Below, in pieces: positions 33,250-46,577 of a DNA stretch of 64,000 bases. The stretch's first letter is position 1, and each line of letters starts with the position of its first letter. The position numbers and the translations under genes were made by a program. The stretch is taken from assembly GCA_003254885.1 (NCBI GenBank), contig QANT01005646.1:31332-95331 (forward strand), given 5' to 3'. The notes under the pieces were generated by a model, which saw only the letters and a program-made list of their open reading frames with translations, was not told where the DNA came from and ran no database searches. The stretch is from Purshia tridentata. Taxonomy: Eukaryota; Streptophyta; Magnoliopsida; Rosales; Rosaceae.

Positions 33250-33835
33250 TGGGGTTCGGGTTCGGGTTGGACATTGTGTGGAAGTTTACAACTTGTCATT
33301 CTTTACACATTTTTCTTTTAAAATTCAGGGAAGATATATCATATTTGTATGTCGATCAAGATCTGGCCATATATGGAAGAACGTACGTCTCAAGTTTGTC
33401 ATTGAGTATATATATATATATTTTGATGTGGATCGAATCATCGCTATACTTGTCGTTATATATTTCAATCTTGGTAATGTATTTCAACTTTAAGTTATGA
33501 ATTCATGAACATGGGCTCTACACACACTCAATAGATAATGTTATGAATTAATTTTTCTTTTTGTTCATGCATTTTTCAATTTATAATACATGATTAATTA
33601 AGATTAACAATTTAATTAAGAAAAAACAAGTAGATCGAAGATCCAAATTCATTCTTCTTAATGGAACTATTGGCCAACAAATTAATTGTCCCGCACATTA
33701 ATTCTACACATAGAATATCATCACACATGTTATATGAAATAATCAATTAATCTACATCAAAGAAGTTTAATCTAGGCTGCCATGGCAAATCTACAGTACG
33801 TGCCTCTCTGTGCACATTGCAATGACCCCGTCAGG
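33250..33835. other. Intergenic DNA upstream of glycine-rich copy 4
   Basis: Promoter side of the minus-strand gene. Contains a short GGGTTCGGGTTCGGGTTGG triplication at about 33251, too short to be an interstitial telomere tract. No gene seen. Confidence 0.45.
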
Positions 33836-33980
33836 GAGATGCTGCAAATTATAACATGCACATTCATGAACTTGCAGCCAGCATGGCTATGGCATCAAAG
33901 CCATACGAAGAGATGCTGCAAATTATAACATGCACATTCATGACCTTGCAGCCAGCATGGCTATGGCATCAAAGCCATAC
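33836..33980. repeat. 74-bp tandem repeat, two copies with internal hairpin
   Basis: The unit starts GAGATGCTGCAAATTATAAC at 33836 and 33910. The two copies differ by one base (CATGAACTTG against CATGACCTTG) plus a 3-4 nt linker. Each carries the small hairpin TATGGC-ATCAAA-GCCATA. Near identity suggests a recent duplication. Confidence 0.88.
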
Positions 33981-33989
33981 CACTTTTTT

Positions 33990-35360
33990 TTTTCCTTTTT
34001 TTAATTTTTTTTTTTTTACACTTTGGCCGTACGTGTTTGTTTAACCCGGATTTCAGTTTAGGAATGGGATGAGTTAATTTCCCATTCTGTCCAAATGGAA
34101 CGTTTGGTTAATTTTTACTGACTCAGCTAAGTCAAGCCAAGTCATGTATAATTAAGCAAGTCAACCCAAGTCATGCATCACAATGCTTATACTTAGCTAG
34201 ATTCAAATTTATTGACCTCAGGCTTGGATATATTTTCTTTTACAAGCTTAAACTTGACTTAATTTTGCTTGTTTGAGCAATGAGGCAATCTTGAGCTTAC
34301 TAATGATAAATTATAAAAATTGTAAATACATAAAACTAATAAAGAACAATGTGTAGCAAATAATTAATAAAAAGAAATTAAATGCATAAACAAAAAGAGA
34401 GGTTTCAAGTAAAGATGTCCTTGTTTTAAGAAAAGTAAGAATATTTTTTTGAGTATCACCTAACAATGTAGTTGATGATTGAAATTGTTTATTTTTTAGG
34501 TCCCTCCTTAAATATCATTTTGTAAAAAATCAGTTAAAATAGTAATTGTTTGGCTATTTAAACTGTAAATACAAATATAGTCCATCATATAAAATTGAAA
34601 AAAATATTGCATAAACTGGTGAAAAAGTTTTTAATTTGACTAATTTTTTATAAAAATGATTTTTGAATGATATTCTAAAAATTTAAATATTTCCTATCAT
34701 TAAATTGTAGAGTATTCTTACTTTTCTTAATAGCATTCTTGCTTCTAGCTCACCCCATAAACAAATAAAGAATTCACCTTTAATATATCTTATTGATTCT
34801 TACTTCAAGTCTTACAAATCAGACTTGAACAAGCCAACCTCCATTATAGACTTGTAGTCTTCAATTGTAGCCGCTTGGATGAATATATAACGGTGGAAGT
34901 TTTAAAAGCTTAAAGTGTTCTAAAAAATTTGGCGGGTCTAACAGTAAAACCGCGGGTCACAAAATGGGTCAAAAGACTCGAAACTAAGCACCAATCCTTT
35001 AAAGCCCTCCTCAGGCAACATGAAAAAAAAAAAATTATATCCCATTTCCGCTGCAAACTAGAGAAATCAGAGAGACTGAGAGAGTAAAGCAATGCCCTAG
35101 AAAGAGCTCCATTGTTCTCCTCTGAAAGCAGGAACAGAAGAAAACGCTTCCTCAGCTCCATTTGCCGGCACATCAAGTATTGTATGTTCTAAACTCTGCT
35201 TTTCTTTTTCTGGGTTTTTTGAGAGCTCTTTTTCTCATTTCTTAAGTAGATTTTTCTTTATTTATTTATTTGTTTGTGGGAGTTGCTCTTTGAATGTGCA
35301 TTGTTTTGGATTTAAATGATCTCTCTCTTAAAATTTCAGCAAGGGAATTGAAAATTTGAA
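33990..35360. other. Intergenic DNA, no gene seen
   Basis: AT-rich. Contains a short echo of AAGTCAAGCCAAGTCATG and AAGTCAACCCAAGTCATG near 34130-34175. The last 300 nt look like the leader of the F-box pseudogene. Confidence 0.4.
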
Positions 35361-35363
35361 GCA

Positions 35364-36594
35364 ATGATAGTCTTTGCCTGGGGAAATCATTCAAAATATC
35401 CTAGTTAGACTGCCCGTTAAATGTTTGCTCAAATGCACCTCTGTGTGCAAGTCATGGAGGTCCAAGATCAAAGACCCAAGCTTTATACGCTCCCACATCA
35501 GCCGAAGGGTCAAGTTTTATAGCCAGTATGACACTCACCTCTTGTTTCTCCTCTGTGTTTCTGGTAGTGAGAGCATGACATTCTGCCACAACACAAGGGT
35601 GTTTGAGCCAGTAGAAGAGCTATACTCTTTGCATTATGATAACCATGCTTTTGATGAGTACTGCAAGATAGAATTTCCAATTTCCCACAAGGAAAAATTG
35701 TGTAATTCATATTTCCGTGTGGTCAGCGTTTGTAATGGGTTGGTATGCCTTTCAGATGATATATTCCGTTATGCTTACAATTTCATAATATGGAACCCAT
35801 TTATAAGAAAGTCAATGACAATTCCTAAGCCTGGTGTTACCTTTACGACCCATGGTGGGTATGAGGCTACTATTGGATTTGGTTACGATGCTATCAACAA
35901 TGATTATAAGGTGGTGAGACTTGTCACTCTTTTGGATCAAGATGAGATGTCAACTACAGTGAGGTTTTTTCACTAGCTACAGGCTCATGGAGTAGGCCTA
36001 CTTATGTTGCTCCTCCGTGTAAAATACAAGGAACGGCATTGCAGGCTTTTGTTAATGGGGCTCTTCATTGGCCAGCATTGCGTATGACAGAGTGGTAATT
36101 CCTTTTTTATATTGACATTTGACTTGGGCAGTGAGTTACTTCGCGAGATATTGATGCCAAAGAGTTTCATCTACGATGATGCATTGGGATTGCGATTGTC
36201 TGTTTCAGGAGACCGAAAATCTCTTGCTCCGTTCACGATGAATTACATCAGTCGAGATTATTTTCTTGATATATGGGTGATGGAAGAGTATTGCGTAAAG
36301 GAGTCATGGAGCAAATTGATAACAATTGGTCGACAAGGTCCAGAAAGAAGATTACCTAGGGCATTGTGTTTTAGGAAGAGTGGTGAAGCATTGTTGCTGC
36401 TTGATCAAGGTGATAGATATGTTTTTGTTAATGATAACTTCTTCCATAACACATCAAAACATGAATTAGTTTCACTAGACCTTGTGAGCAAACAAATTAA
36501 AAATCTTGGGATTTCTGGATATCAATATTGCTTTGTTGATTCTTGTGAAGATAGTCTCGCCTTACTCGACAAGACCGATGCAGTTTCTTGCTAA
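35364..36594 (+). pseudogene. F-box / F-box-associated (FBA) gene, three frameshifts
   Basis: A full-length F-box protein is readable in pieces. Piece 1 (35374-35973): LPGEIIQNILVRLPVKCLLK then CTSVCKSWRSKIKDPSFIRS, an F-box, followed by FBA signatures (CNGLVCLSDD, IWNPFIRKS, GFGYDAINNDYKVVRLV). The only nearby ATG (35364) is one nucleotide out of frame, with an extra T in GTCTTTGCC. Piece 2 (about 35965-36095, another frame): VFSLATGSWSRPTYVAPP, GALHWPAL. Piece 3 (about 36091-36594, first frame again): SFFILTFDLGSELLREILMP through LLDKTDAVSC. About 410 residues would be expected. Three separate single-site breaks make a pseudogene likely, though homopolymer errors in a draft assembly could mimic some of them. 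Confidence 0.75.
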
Positions 36595-36599
36595 GAGAA

Positions 36600-38310
36600 A
36601 GAACAGGTGAGTTGATCATATCTTTTGAGAGCATGTACGTCAAGGACATTTACTCTTCTTTGCTTGCCATATTGGTATATATGCTCATTAAGAGCCTGTC
36701 AAGAACACTGCATATCGAATTTTTGTGGGTTTTTTGTTTTCGTGTTTTAGCGGATTGTCTTTCTTGCTTCTGTTTCCAGACAACACAACTTTGTCTTTGT
36801 CACTAACTTTAACTCAGCTTTAGGGTAAACTTAATTTGTAAAGCAAGAAGTTAAAAACAAAATAATAATAATAATAATAATAAACATGGTTAGACTGGAT
36901 TTTATCGGTGCTTGTAGAGTTTTGACTTGTATAATATCAACTTGGGGTGACTTTAAACGGTGGATTGTGGAACTGTTGCTGCTCCGTTAATGAAGTTTGT
37001 GTATTCGTATTACATGGTCTTATTTGCTGCTATAATAGAATTGTGCAATGGTATCATGTTTAAGATGATTAAGAGAAGTTGTTTCTTGTAAAAAAATGTT
37101 AATTCATTGTTATGAAATAGTTCATTTTCCAATTTAGGTTCATTTATGGAAAGCATGATGAGGAAGTTACACTCGCACTCCCAAGGAAATAATAGTAAAA
37201 GTTTTCATGACTTTTGTTGCAACTATAATACTCAGCATTGACTAACATAGTGGTTTTTTAACTTTTATTTTTTTCTTTTATTTTGATGCAGATTTGTAGT
37301 GCAGTATCGTCCATTGCCTGATGAGCTGGTGTAATGTCTTGGCATGGTTATCCGAAGTGCTGATGTATTTCCTTATAGTAGTTTTCGAAAAATTTGAATG
37401 GAACTATAGAAGTGTTGATTAACTTTAATGAATGGATGTTTGCAATGAGCCCTGTGGATTTTGCAGTTACCTTTTTTGAAATTTGTTAGAGCTACCTTAA
37501 CATATAGATCAGCCACCTTTACCAATAAAAGTTTTTCATAGTGACTGTGTAGGTACCATTCCCAACAGAAGCATATAAATTAGACTCTACAAAAGAAGAC
37601 TCTCACGAGTCGTCCTCTCTTTCTCTGTGTCTAGGGTTTCGAAACTTGAAACAAAAACAAACAAGCGATTACGATGACACAAACACCTACCCTACGAAGA
37701 TAGATGGCACGCTTGATGATCAAGTCACCCACGACAAAGACGAGACAGAAATTTCAGCAGCTCTATCAGTTTTGAAAAAGCGTGGCATTGATATGAAGGA
37801 TAAACGATGGGGTGCTCTCCCATGTATATATAAGCAAGCTTAAAAGGAATCATAAGTACGTGTGTTGGAGAAACTGTGAAGAGGCTAGCTAGCAGCTCAT
37901 CATGACCAAACTGGAAATGAACTGGAAATAATGTTACATGGGCAGATAAGATCATGATCATGTTTAGAGCATCTAGACCAGAAGACTAGAAGAGACAAAT
38001 AAGTAAATGGAGGCTTGGATTGGAAAAATTAATGGTTTTGTATTGCATAAACGAAGATGGAAAATGCCCCACAAAATGGAAATATGATATTCACCACGTG
38101 TACGCTGATGGGCCTCTAAACGAAGTTGTACAATGCCCCTAAAAACTCTCTAAAACCACAATAGTGCCACTATTGTATAAGTACCACAATATGTAATGAC
38201 CAAAATTGTAAATATTCAGTCTTTATAAGGGCGTTTTCTCCCATGAGAACCTGCTCCTAAACTCTTCCGTAAACATCCAAACAAGTCCAGCAAAATTTGT
38301 GGTCCTTAGA
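36600..38310. other. Intergenic DNA with a possible gene scrap
   Basis: Contains an (AAT)n run at about 36861-36882. Near 37600-37845 there is a leader-like CT-rich stretch, CTAGGGTTTCG, and a frame DDQVTHDKDETEISAALSVL then KKRGIDMKDKRWGALP. That frame has no in-frame ATG before its end region; the nearby ATG at 37673 stops after 9 codons. It may be the 5' end of a broken gene; I cannot identify it. Confidence 0.35.
38224..38229 (+). promoter_or_regulatory. TATA box of the SOUL gene
   Basis: TATAAG within TCTTTATAAGGG, about 190 nt before the chosen ATG at 38415. Confidence 0.4.
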
Positions 38311-38414
38311 CATTGATGCTCTCCAACTACAAACCAGCCTTTCAAAAAAGTTACCATATCTCTCTCTCCCTGTGGGATACAAATACACCAACTTTCACTA
38401 TTACACCAATCACC

Positions 38415-39416
38415 ATGGCTGCCTTTAACATGTATAAGCTCTCACTTTTCTTGAGCCTCCTCTCCAATCTCCATTTGGGGATGTGGCCAGAAGCTCAGAG
38501 AAACTTGGTAACATTTCCACCATCATGTAACAGCATAGAGTGCCCAAGCTATGACACAATTGAAGTTGGCAAGGGCTATGAAATTCGTCGATACAATTCG
38601 ACGGTATGGATATCAACAGCTCCTATTCAAGATATCTCTCTGGTTGAAGCCACCAGAACTGGCTTCTTACAGTAAGTTACTCTGTATACTTGGTGTTTTT
38701 GTTTGTTTTTGTTCATGTATTCTTGTTTAGTGAGCTAGAATTGCTTAAATCGAAATGTCTCCTTGTGAGTTTCGTTGTTATGTGATAAGTTTCACATGCA
38801 TGCTTTGAGAGGAAAGCTTTATAAAAATTCGTGCTGGATGTGGGTGTAGTACAGAGAATCTAATGTCAGAAGGAAACAATAAAAAATGGCTCTATTTACA
38901 AATCAAAAGAAATATTTAAGCAAAATTTTATTGAAGAAATGAGGAATTGTGAAAGTTCTTATATATATGGTTGTTTTTGGTATTGTGGTGAATAGGCTAT
39001 TTGACTACATTCAAGGGAAGAACAAGTATGAAGAGAAAATAGAGATGACTGCCCCAGTGCTCAGCGAAGTCTCACCAAGCGATGGACCCTTCTGTGAATC
39101 CTCATTCGTGGTGAGCTTCTATGTGCCAAAGAAGAACCAAGAAAACCCACCCCCAGCAGAAGGCCTCCATGTTCAAACATGGAAACCCACATATGTGGCA
39201 GTAAGACAATTCAGTGGGTTTGTATCCGACTCGAGTGTTGGAGAAGAAGCTGCTGCATTGCAGGCCAGTCTTGCAGGCACATGTTGGTCTTCTGCCATTG
39301 AGAAAAGCCATGGAGCTGATCACACTTCAGTTTATACTGTTGCACAGTACAATTCTCCATTTGAATTTGATCACAGGGTAAATGAGATCTGGATGTCTTT
39401 TGATTTAGAAGATTGA
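38415..39416 (+). CDS. SOUL heme-binding family protein (HBP1-like)
   Basis: SOUL proteins bind heme or other tetrapyrroles. Exons are 38415-38671 and 38996-39416 (CA|GTAAGT donor, AATAG|GCTATT acceptor; the joined codon is Gln), giving 225 residues. The N-terminus MYKLSLFLSLLSNLHLGMWP looks like a signal peptide, and conserved Cys residues follow (PPSCNSIECPSYD). The SOUL core includes YEIRRYNSTVW, the hallmark KIEMTAPV in exon 2, SFVVSFYVPKKNQ and the ending NEIWMSFDLED. The ATG at 38415 has a strong context (CACCATGGCT). An in-frame ATG at 38316 would add 33 residues before the signal sequence and is less likely. A secretory route suggests the vacuole or cell exterior rather than the cytosol. 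Arabidopsis HBP1 (At1g17100) is the likely counterpart by position. Confidence 0.87.
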
Positions 39417-40164
39417 CCTTGCAATATGAGAGTGATAAAGAACAAAGTCACCATGTTTTAAGACTTCAAAGCTCTTCAGATTATATGGTGAAAGGTGAGT
39501 AAGGTGGGACGTCTGAAACCTACTCATTCTTCGTCAACTTTTTGCTGTAGTGAGAAATGTTGTGTGACTACTGGTGTAAAACTCTACTTATAATTTACAA
39601 AGAATAAAGAGGTACGTCTACATTTTGTAGTAATTAACTGTATGGAATTGTAGTTAGTAAAGTTGCCTAAGTTTGTAACACTAACTGAAGCTTATAAGCA
39701 GCATATAACCCCATTGCCTGGGGTCCATAAAATGGTCACGCAATCTCAACACAACTTGATAGAAATGCAGACATCCATGTCTCTTATATTAATCAAGATT
39801 GCAAATTGGTTTGAAGCCTAGAAAACCCCACGCCTACAAGCTATTATGAGAATGTCTTATTACTTTCTTTATTGCATAACAGTGCAATTCAAATTTGTGA
39901 AAATGCTTCACCTATTTTTATGAGATGCAAGTGAAAGACAAGTTTATTGATGGGGAAAGAAAGATATCATGAGAACAGATTGAAGAAAAGGAAAAGCCCG
40001 GAACTTTACAATTTTCAATGATATTTAAACAGCTAACAAGATTGTTTGTTATACTTGTTTTGTAAGAACCGCATGCCCCAATCAACAATACATTGAAACC
40101 AAAAATTTTGAGGCACAGCTCTTACCAGACTAATTCATCTATTTAATCAGTCGTATCTCATGGA

Positions 40165-43100
40165 CTAGAGTTTAAAATGATCAGAAGTTCGGTCAAGACA
40201 GTGTATTGGGTTACTCCCATATCTTACAAACGTGCTGCATTTACTATCTGAAGGGTGGTCAATTGGAGAATCACTGACCTGTTTTGAATAGTTCCTCTTC
40301 TGCACTCTGTCAATAGGATGTGTTGACGAGTACGAGTCCAAAACAAGGCCCTTCCCCTTGGAAACAAAGCTAGTGTGTGGCCTACTATTTAAAAATTTTC
40401 TACATGAAACAGAACTGCGAGAATACTCTGGAGCATATAAGTTGCTGAAAATTGACGAGATTGGATCCATACACGCATCAGCATAATCTACAGTACTGAA
40501 AGAGTCTCTAGTACTCTCAGTCGTGAAAGAGGCCTCATCAGAACTTGTAAAAAGAGACCAATCACTTGACGTAGCATCAGAGAACTCCATGCTGTTGGGA
40601 TCAGCATATGTTTCCATCATTGGGAAAACATTCCCATTGGATCCCCTGAGAATGTCATTAGAGGTGCTGTTTGCAAAGCTATTTGCTGCTCTGATATCAT
40701 CTGGTAAATGCTCAGGGCTAACAAATTGACTGCTGGATTTGCTTTGACCTGGTCTTGACTTCTGAGCTTTTGGCATGCAATGATTTTCAAAGTTTGGAAC
40801 TTGCTGCCTGATAGCTTTTCCGGTGAATGCTTTCTGAGGGCGGGGGCAAGACCTTTGAAGGACAAAACAAATTTCAAAATTTGAAAGAGAGTTAAAAGGT
40901 TCACAATATCTAAATGAATGGATAGGCGTGGTACAAACGACAGTGCAAAGATCAACATCACCATAGTTTGGAATATTTAGTGAGTGCTAATAGATTCCTT
41001 TACATAATCATGTAAATGCAAACTAAAAACTCAAAAAGATAAAAGGTAAGGAAACAAATCATAAAGGACTATTTTAACCCCAATAAGTCTTACCTCATGT
41101 AAAATAAAATATATGCTCCTTCCATCATAACCTGGCTCATTGACACGGGCTGAACCTGTTAATGAAGCATGATCAACCTTAGGATCCAATTAATTGGAAA
41201 AATTTAAAAACAAAATACATCAACTTTAAACCATTTTTGTCTGCGATTAACATATGCGCCATGAGGAACTGTGTCAACAGGGTGAAAGGAACAAAGCACA
41301 TGCATTTAGTAGCTATATTCAGAATGAACCTCTAAAACATCTTTTTTTTTCCTTTTCCACAAATCAATTTGAATCACTGTCACAGATTTCCCAAAGCCTT
41401 GCACTGGAATATTAATGAGGGAAAGCACTTACCGCAGTGTCATCTACCCTGAACCAATTGCCTTGCATGTCTTTCACATATGCCACATAATGTCCAGAAA
41501 AAGATGCATTCTGCGTATCCAAATGCACCACAACAGCATAGAGCAAGTAAAGTGGAGGAATGTCACTTGTTCCAGTCATAAATGGAATCATATCCAGCAT
41601 CTCCGGAAAAGTGATACACTTATTAATTTTCCCATATTTCCCCTCCTGATGAAGCAACAGCCATGATTAACAGTCCAACAAGAGAAGTAATCCAAGAATA
41701 AAAGGTCAGAAAGCCATACAGTTATGTAGCAGGGTGTCAAACCTGAAAATTTTTATGGGTAAAAGTTGGAACTAGGAACCATGAGATGACTAGGAATTTG
41801 ATTATAAATTTGTGTTTGGGTTTTCAGTAAGTGAGAGACTGAGAGTTGATATGCTATCCATTAACTTAACTTGATTACCACTCTTGCTTGATACAAAATT
41901 ACTTTAAGTTTCTATAATCTGAATAAGGTACAATAGAAACTTTTGTAGTTACCAAAGCAAGTTGTAAATCACTTTTATATAGAACCTTTTTTCATTCTGG
42001 CTTATTATATAGAACTACAAACCAACATTTGCACCTCAACCAAAATCTTTAGTGTAGTTTAAAAGAGTTCAGAAGAAAACCCCACCCACAAGAAAATAAA
42101 ATCAATCATATTGATACCTGAAATCTCTTCAAGACAATTGTCAGGATATTTGGCGCCTCATGTATTCTCAATTGCTTCCTGGCTCGAACATATGCAGAAC
42201 ACCTTGTTCCCCAAAGATATGTTTGTAAGTCATTTAAGTTGTACCATAAAACTAAAACATCTAAATATACATGGGTTCTAGCAAGAATTAAGATAAGATC
42301 ATCAAACCTTCCACATCTATACATGTTTTCTCCATCCAAATCTTCAGGGGTGGTAAATTGAGTCAGTGCATCTTCAAGTGACTCAACCCAACCAAATATC
42401 TCTAATGTAAGATCCATGATGTTTTCATATCGTTCTGACTCATGATGACATCTCAAACACTTGACCTGGTGGCATCAAGATCGAAGAATCTATGATTAAT
42501 GCGAGGAAAAGAGAAGAAATGGAAACAATAATAAAATCAGTTTGATGAAAAGATGGTTCATAGCCGATTTAAGACATGTGCAAGTACGCATTAAGCACCT
42601 TTGATCTGAGATGCCCACCAAAAGTATGTTGTATAAAAGTTGTTTCTTGCAATCTGGAATCAACCTTATTTTCACCACCCAGCCCCTCCAAGCATATAGA
42701 TTGCATTGACGCAACTAGAAGCCTGGTTAAAGACAGCATCATATGATATACTAAACTGAACACCATTCTTCCATAAAAATTGAAAATTCAATTTTTTAAT
42801 TTGAATTTCCAAATTGATTATATAAGGAAACAGATGCAAATGGCAGCACATCACTATCAACAAATAGAAAAAAATACATAACTGGTAAATTTTTTTGACA
42901 GACCTTAAAAATTCATGGGCATCTTCCTGACTTCCATGACCAATTTGGCAATTAATACTCCTCATATGAAATAGAATTTGGCTAGGAGAAAGAGGGCCCC
43001 CGCTTTCTCCTAACATCATCACATGTTGCTCCAGTTCACACATGAGACACCAATCTTTACCACAACCTAGCACATATTATAAACAAAAGTGATTCACGTG

Positions 43101-46100
43101 TGTGTTCAAACAAAACACCACCATTTAAATTGTTGGAACTTATAGAAGGGATATGGGGAGAAGTAATTACAGGATCTTGAATGTGATTTACGAAGAAAAT
43201 AGATAATGAGAGGCTTCGTGCAGGTTAAGCACTGCAAGACAGCATTTGCGTAGCAACTGCAATGAAAAATTATAATCAACAAAAATGGCATAGAAGATTC
43301 AAAGAAAACACATAAGCTCCTGTTCATTCTTTCATGTGCAATAATGCTTGGTCATTGTGTCACAAACCCATTAACCCAATGATACAGCACACCAGGAAAC
43401 AAAAAATGGTTGGATTACAGGATGTTATTCATATGAATCCCATGATCAACAGCCAGTCTGAATAACCAAAGAGTACAGTAATCATTTTTCGGTCAAAGTT
43501 TTTACTAAATAGTATTAGTTGTAAGTTTTTTATGTACTAAAAAAAAGGTAAGGCTTTTATAAGAAATCAAAATCAGGAAATTACAAACAGGTTATGTACA
43601 TGATCACAACATTACAGTACATGTTAGGTGTTTAATTCGATGAATTACCAGAAGCAATATGATGAAATCAATCTTTGTTTTACTTCTGGTTTAGAAATGC
43701 CAATCGATAAATTTTCATAATTCTGATTAATTTCATTCCGATTAAGCTTCCTTCCTATTAATCTGGAAGTTCTTCTCAGATACAAGGAAATGGTTCAGTT
43801 GCAGAGCCAAAGATCGTAGTTCTCGAACGAGCAATCGAAAAGATTCTGGTCCTTATTTTATCTGATAAGTATGAATGGAATTTTCATTTCCATCACATGG
43901 ATCTCATTTCTTAGCTCATGAACTAGTAATACATACATAAGATATGGTATTGTACCTGTTCCCACAATTTAAAAGGCCCCGAGGTGATAAGTCAAAGACT
44001 TCATACTGAAAGTACTTCACAAATTCATCATAAGGAAACAGGACCTGCGAGGCAAATGGCATACATCAATGAGAACTTCCTTAAAACTCAGAACCCAGAA
44101 GAATAATGCAATTCATGGAGGATGGGTTGTTTAATTCAGGAGAGCTTCCATTCAACAAATCATATGCAGACGCACTGAACAAGAGAGTGACCTTAGCTTT
44201 GTGTTGATAACCACTTCCATCAGGGACATCCTGTCTGGTATAGTTTTTTGGCTTCTTTAGACCCATTATCTTCATAATCCTTATGTTTGCAATTCCGTTG
44301 CTTCCCTGTGTGGTGGTATCTCTCATTCTAGCTACTTCTGCATCATTAACTTAGAATTAGAAGAACTATGCTGTGCAAGGTATTTTTAAAGAATAGTGAT
44401 TTAGTAGACTGACTGGAATCTTCAGCAATTTGTCCCTGCCTCTCTATCTCCGAGCAACACTGCTCTCCAGAGACTTTCATTGTTGATTTTGGTAATTTAG
44501 ACGCCTTGGTAGCGAGAGAATATGGAGCTCTTTTAGCCTTTGCACTTCCCTTCAATGCTGTCAGTTCAGGACATTTGAACTCTGCTGTTTCATCAGTGGA
44601 TGCCTTTTCCCCTTTAAGGGAATTTCCTCCATTTCGAATGAAGTCCAACCCAATTTCATGCACATCTGTTCCATTTTTTGAAAAATATGATGAGCATGTC
44701 GATCCAGAGTTGCTTCTTGATTCAAATATGTTGCCATGCTGACTTTGAAATCTATCATTGTCATGCACCGTATTTCTTGAAGTAGCTTGTCCATTTGTAT
44801 AAACGTCAGAAATGTTGACATTGTGTTTTTTATGAGTTTCTTCCTCTGATATGTGAGAGTCACAATTTCTTGACTGCAACCAACAATTTAGCATAACTAT
44901 CAGGCATCAAATTACAGAAAGAAAAATAAAATAAATGATAACAAAAAAATAAAGTGATACAAACCTTATGCTCCATAAAAACCTCGTTTGATGATATAAC
45001 ATTAGAATAGGTTGATTGGATAGCCGGACCACCAGACGTTTCTTCAGAAGAATCAAATGCTACTCCATCCTTTTTTCTTAACAGTTCTCTGTTGGATTTT
45101 CGGGAAACCCGCTTGTCCACAGTTCTCTCCAGCATGGGAACTTGAGAGGTATCAACTGAAGCAAAGTCATTCATAGCAGGGACACCAGTGTTTATTGAAG
45201 GATACACTATATTTTCAGCATGTGCTTCCTCCACTAAAATCTGCTCCATCTTACACCCAAAGTAAGAATCTCCAAATGAGACAGCCGTAGGAGATGAGCT
45301 TGAACTAGTAGGTTCCAAATGTAGGCATTCTTGCCTGTGAACTTCCCTCCAATGAATTATTTGACACTTCCCCGAACTGCATATAATCAGTAAAACATTT
45401 AGAGACTAGGTTCATGTTCCACCTTTAGTTCATGGTGAGAAATTTTTTTTGATAGAACTTCATAGTGAGAAGTATGTATGACATGCATTTGCACTTTCCT
45501 ATTTTTTTTGTTCTTTCCTTTTTTTTCATCGGACAGTGCCAAGTTTGATACAACACAAGGATGAAACCACCAAATTAGATACTTCTGACTTTCTAGGGGC
45601 ATACAATTCTACATTTTAGCTAGTTGAATGTTGCACATTTCTTTTACCCTTTTTGATAGTAGCTGAGTGTTGCACTCTAAGTTCCCATTCATAAATGCAT
45701 ACCTTCCACAACCTTAATATGCCTCAAATTATAAATATTTTTTTCCCAACATGCAATTTCATGATTTAAGTTTCAAAGCAATCTATAAGTTCCTACCTTG
45801 ATATGGTGAAGAACTAATTTGAGCACAAAGGATTCAATCAGGTTCTCAATTTATTAGTACAAAAGCACAGTTTGAGCACACCACACATGCACCAAATACA
45901 GGCTCTATAACCCAGGAAGAAATTATACAAAAGGAAAAATACAGCTGCAACGGTATCTTGAATACACCAGCAACAACCATTTCTGCAGTGCATAAGTCAC
46001 AATACTTGGAATACTAAAATTTTAAATCAAGTTTGAATCTCCTTTATTGGACAAGCAGTTTTTATAAATACAAAAAAAAGAAAAAAAAAAGGGAAAATAC

Positions 46101-46439
46101 TGAGAGACAATATGGTTCTTGCTGTCAAATTAGAGCATACCAATATCTGACAGACTTGCATCTAGAGCAGCGGGTTGTAGCTGGACCAAAGCATCTGGCA
46201 CATGCATGAAGTCCATTCTTTGAACAATTCTTTAGAGAAGACCCAGGAGGAATAACATTAGCAACAGCCATTGCTTCTGCTCTAAGAGCTTCTTCTGCAG
46301 CTAGTTGAGCAAGCAAACTTATCCTCTCTCTCTTCTTAGATGACTCACTCCATTTTCCAAGTAAAACATAAGCAACCAAAGGAAGCACAACGAAAACCAG
46401 AAACAGGGCAGGTATATCAGCTTCCCTTGGCTCAAGCAT
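40165..46439 (-). CDS. UBP15: Ubiquitin-specific protease 15-like (MYND-type deubiquitinase)
   Basis: C19 cysteine protease that removes ubiquitin; Arabidopsis UBP15 promotes leaf and seed growth by cell proliferation. Exons, all in phase: 46141-46439, 44965-45376, 44414-44873, 44192-44337, 43956-44044, 43171-43256, 42904-43066, 42599-42722, 42308-42465, 42118-42202, 41433-41645, 41094-41155, 40165-40852 (994 residues). The start [20 protein letters not shown] has a membrane segment as in UBP15. A MYND zinc finger spans the exon 1/2 junction ([30 protein letters not shown]). The Cys box is [18 protein letters not shown] (nucleophile about Cys470), and the His box is [12 protein letters not shown] (about His726) with WFRVDD after it. 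The zinc-binding finger of the USP fold is seen as [10 protein letters not shown]. The Ser-rich tail carries [20 protein letters not shown]. The gene looks intact. Confidence 0.94.
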
Positions 46440-46577
46440 GTCCCCACCAGCATACTCATGTCAAATATCCCTCAAAATCGCTAACCCGGAGATGATCTCT
46501 TAAAGTAAGACAAGTCCAAGTAAGTTGACATCTAGGATGGCAACATGGATAATTTCCTCCAGGACCACCACTCAGAC

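Noticed and set aside
33250-33272. GGGTTCGGGTTCGGGTT as an interstitial telomere repeat
   Set aside because: The plant telomere unit is TTTAGGG; this is a different and very short triplication.
33836-33980. miRNA precursor at the 74-bp repeats
   Set aside because: The stem is only 6 bp; no 20-22 nt arm pairing as needed for a plant miRNA.
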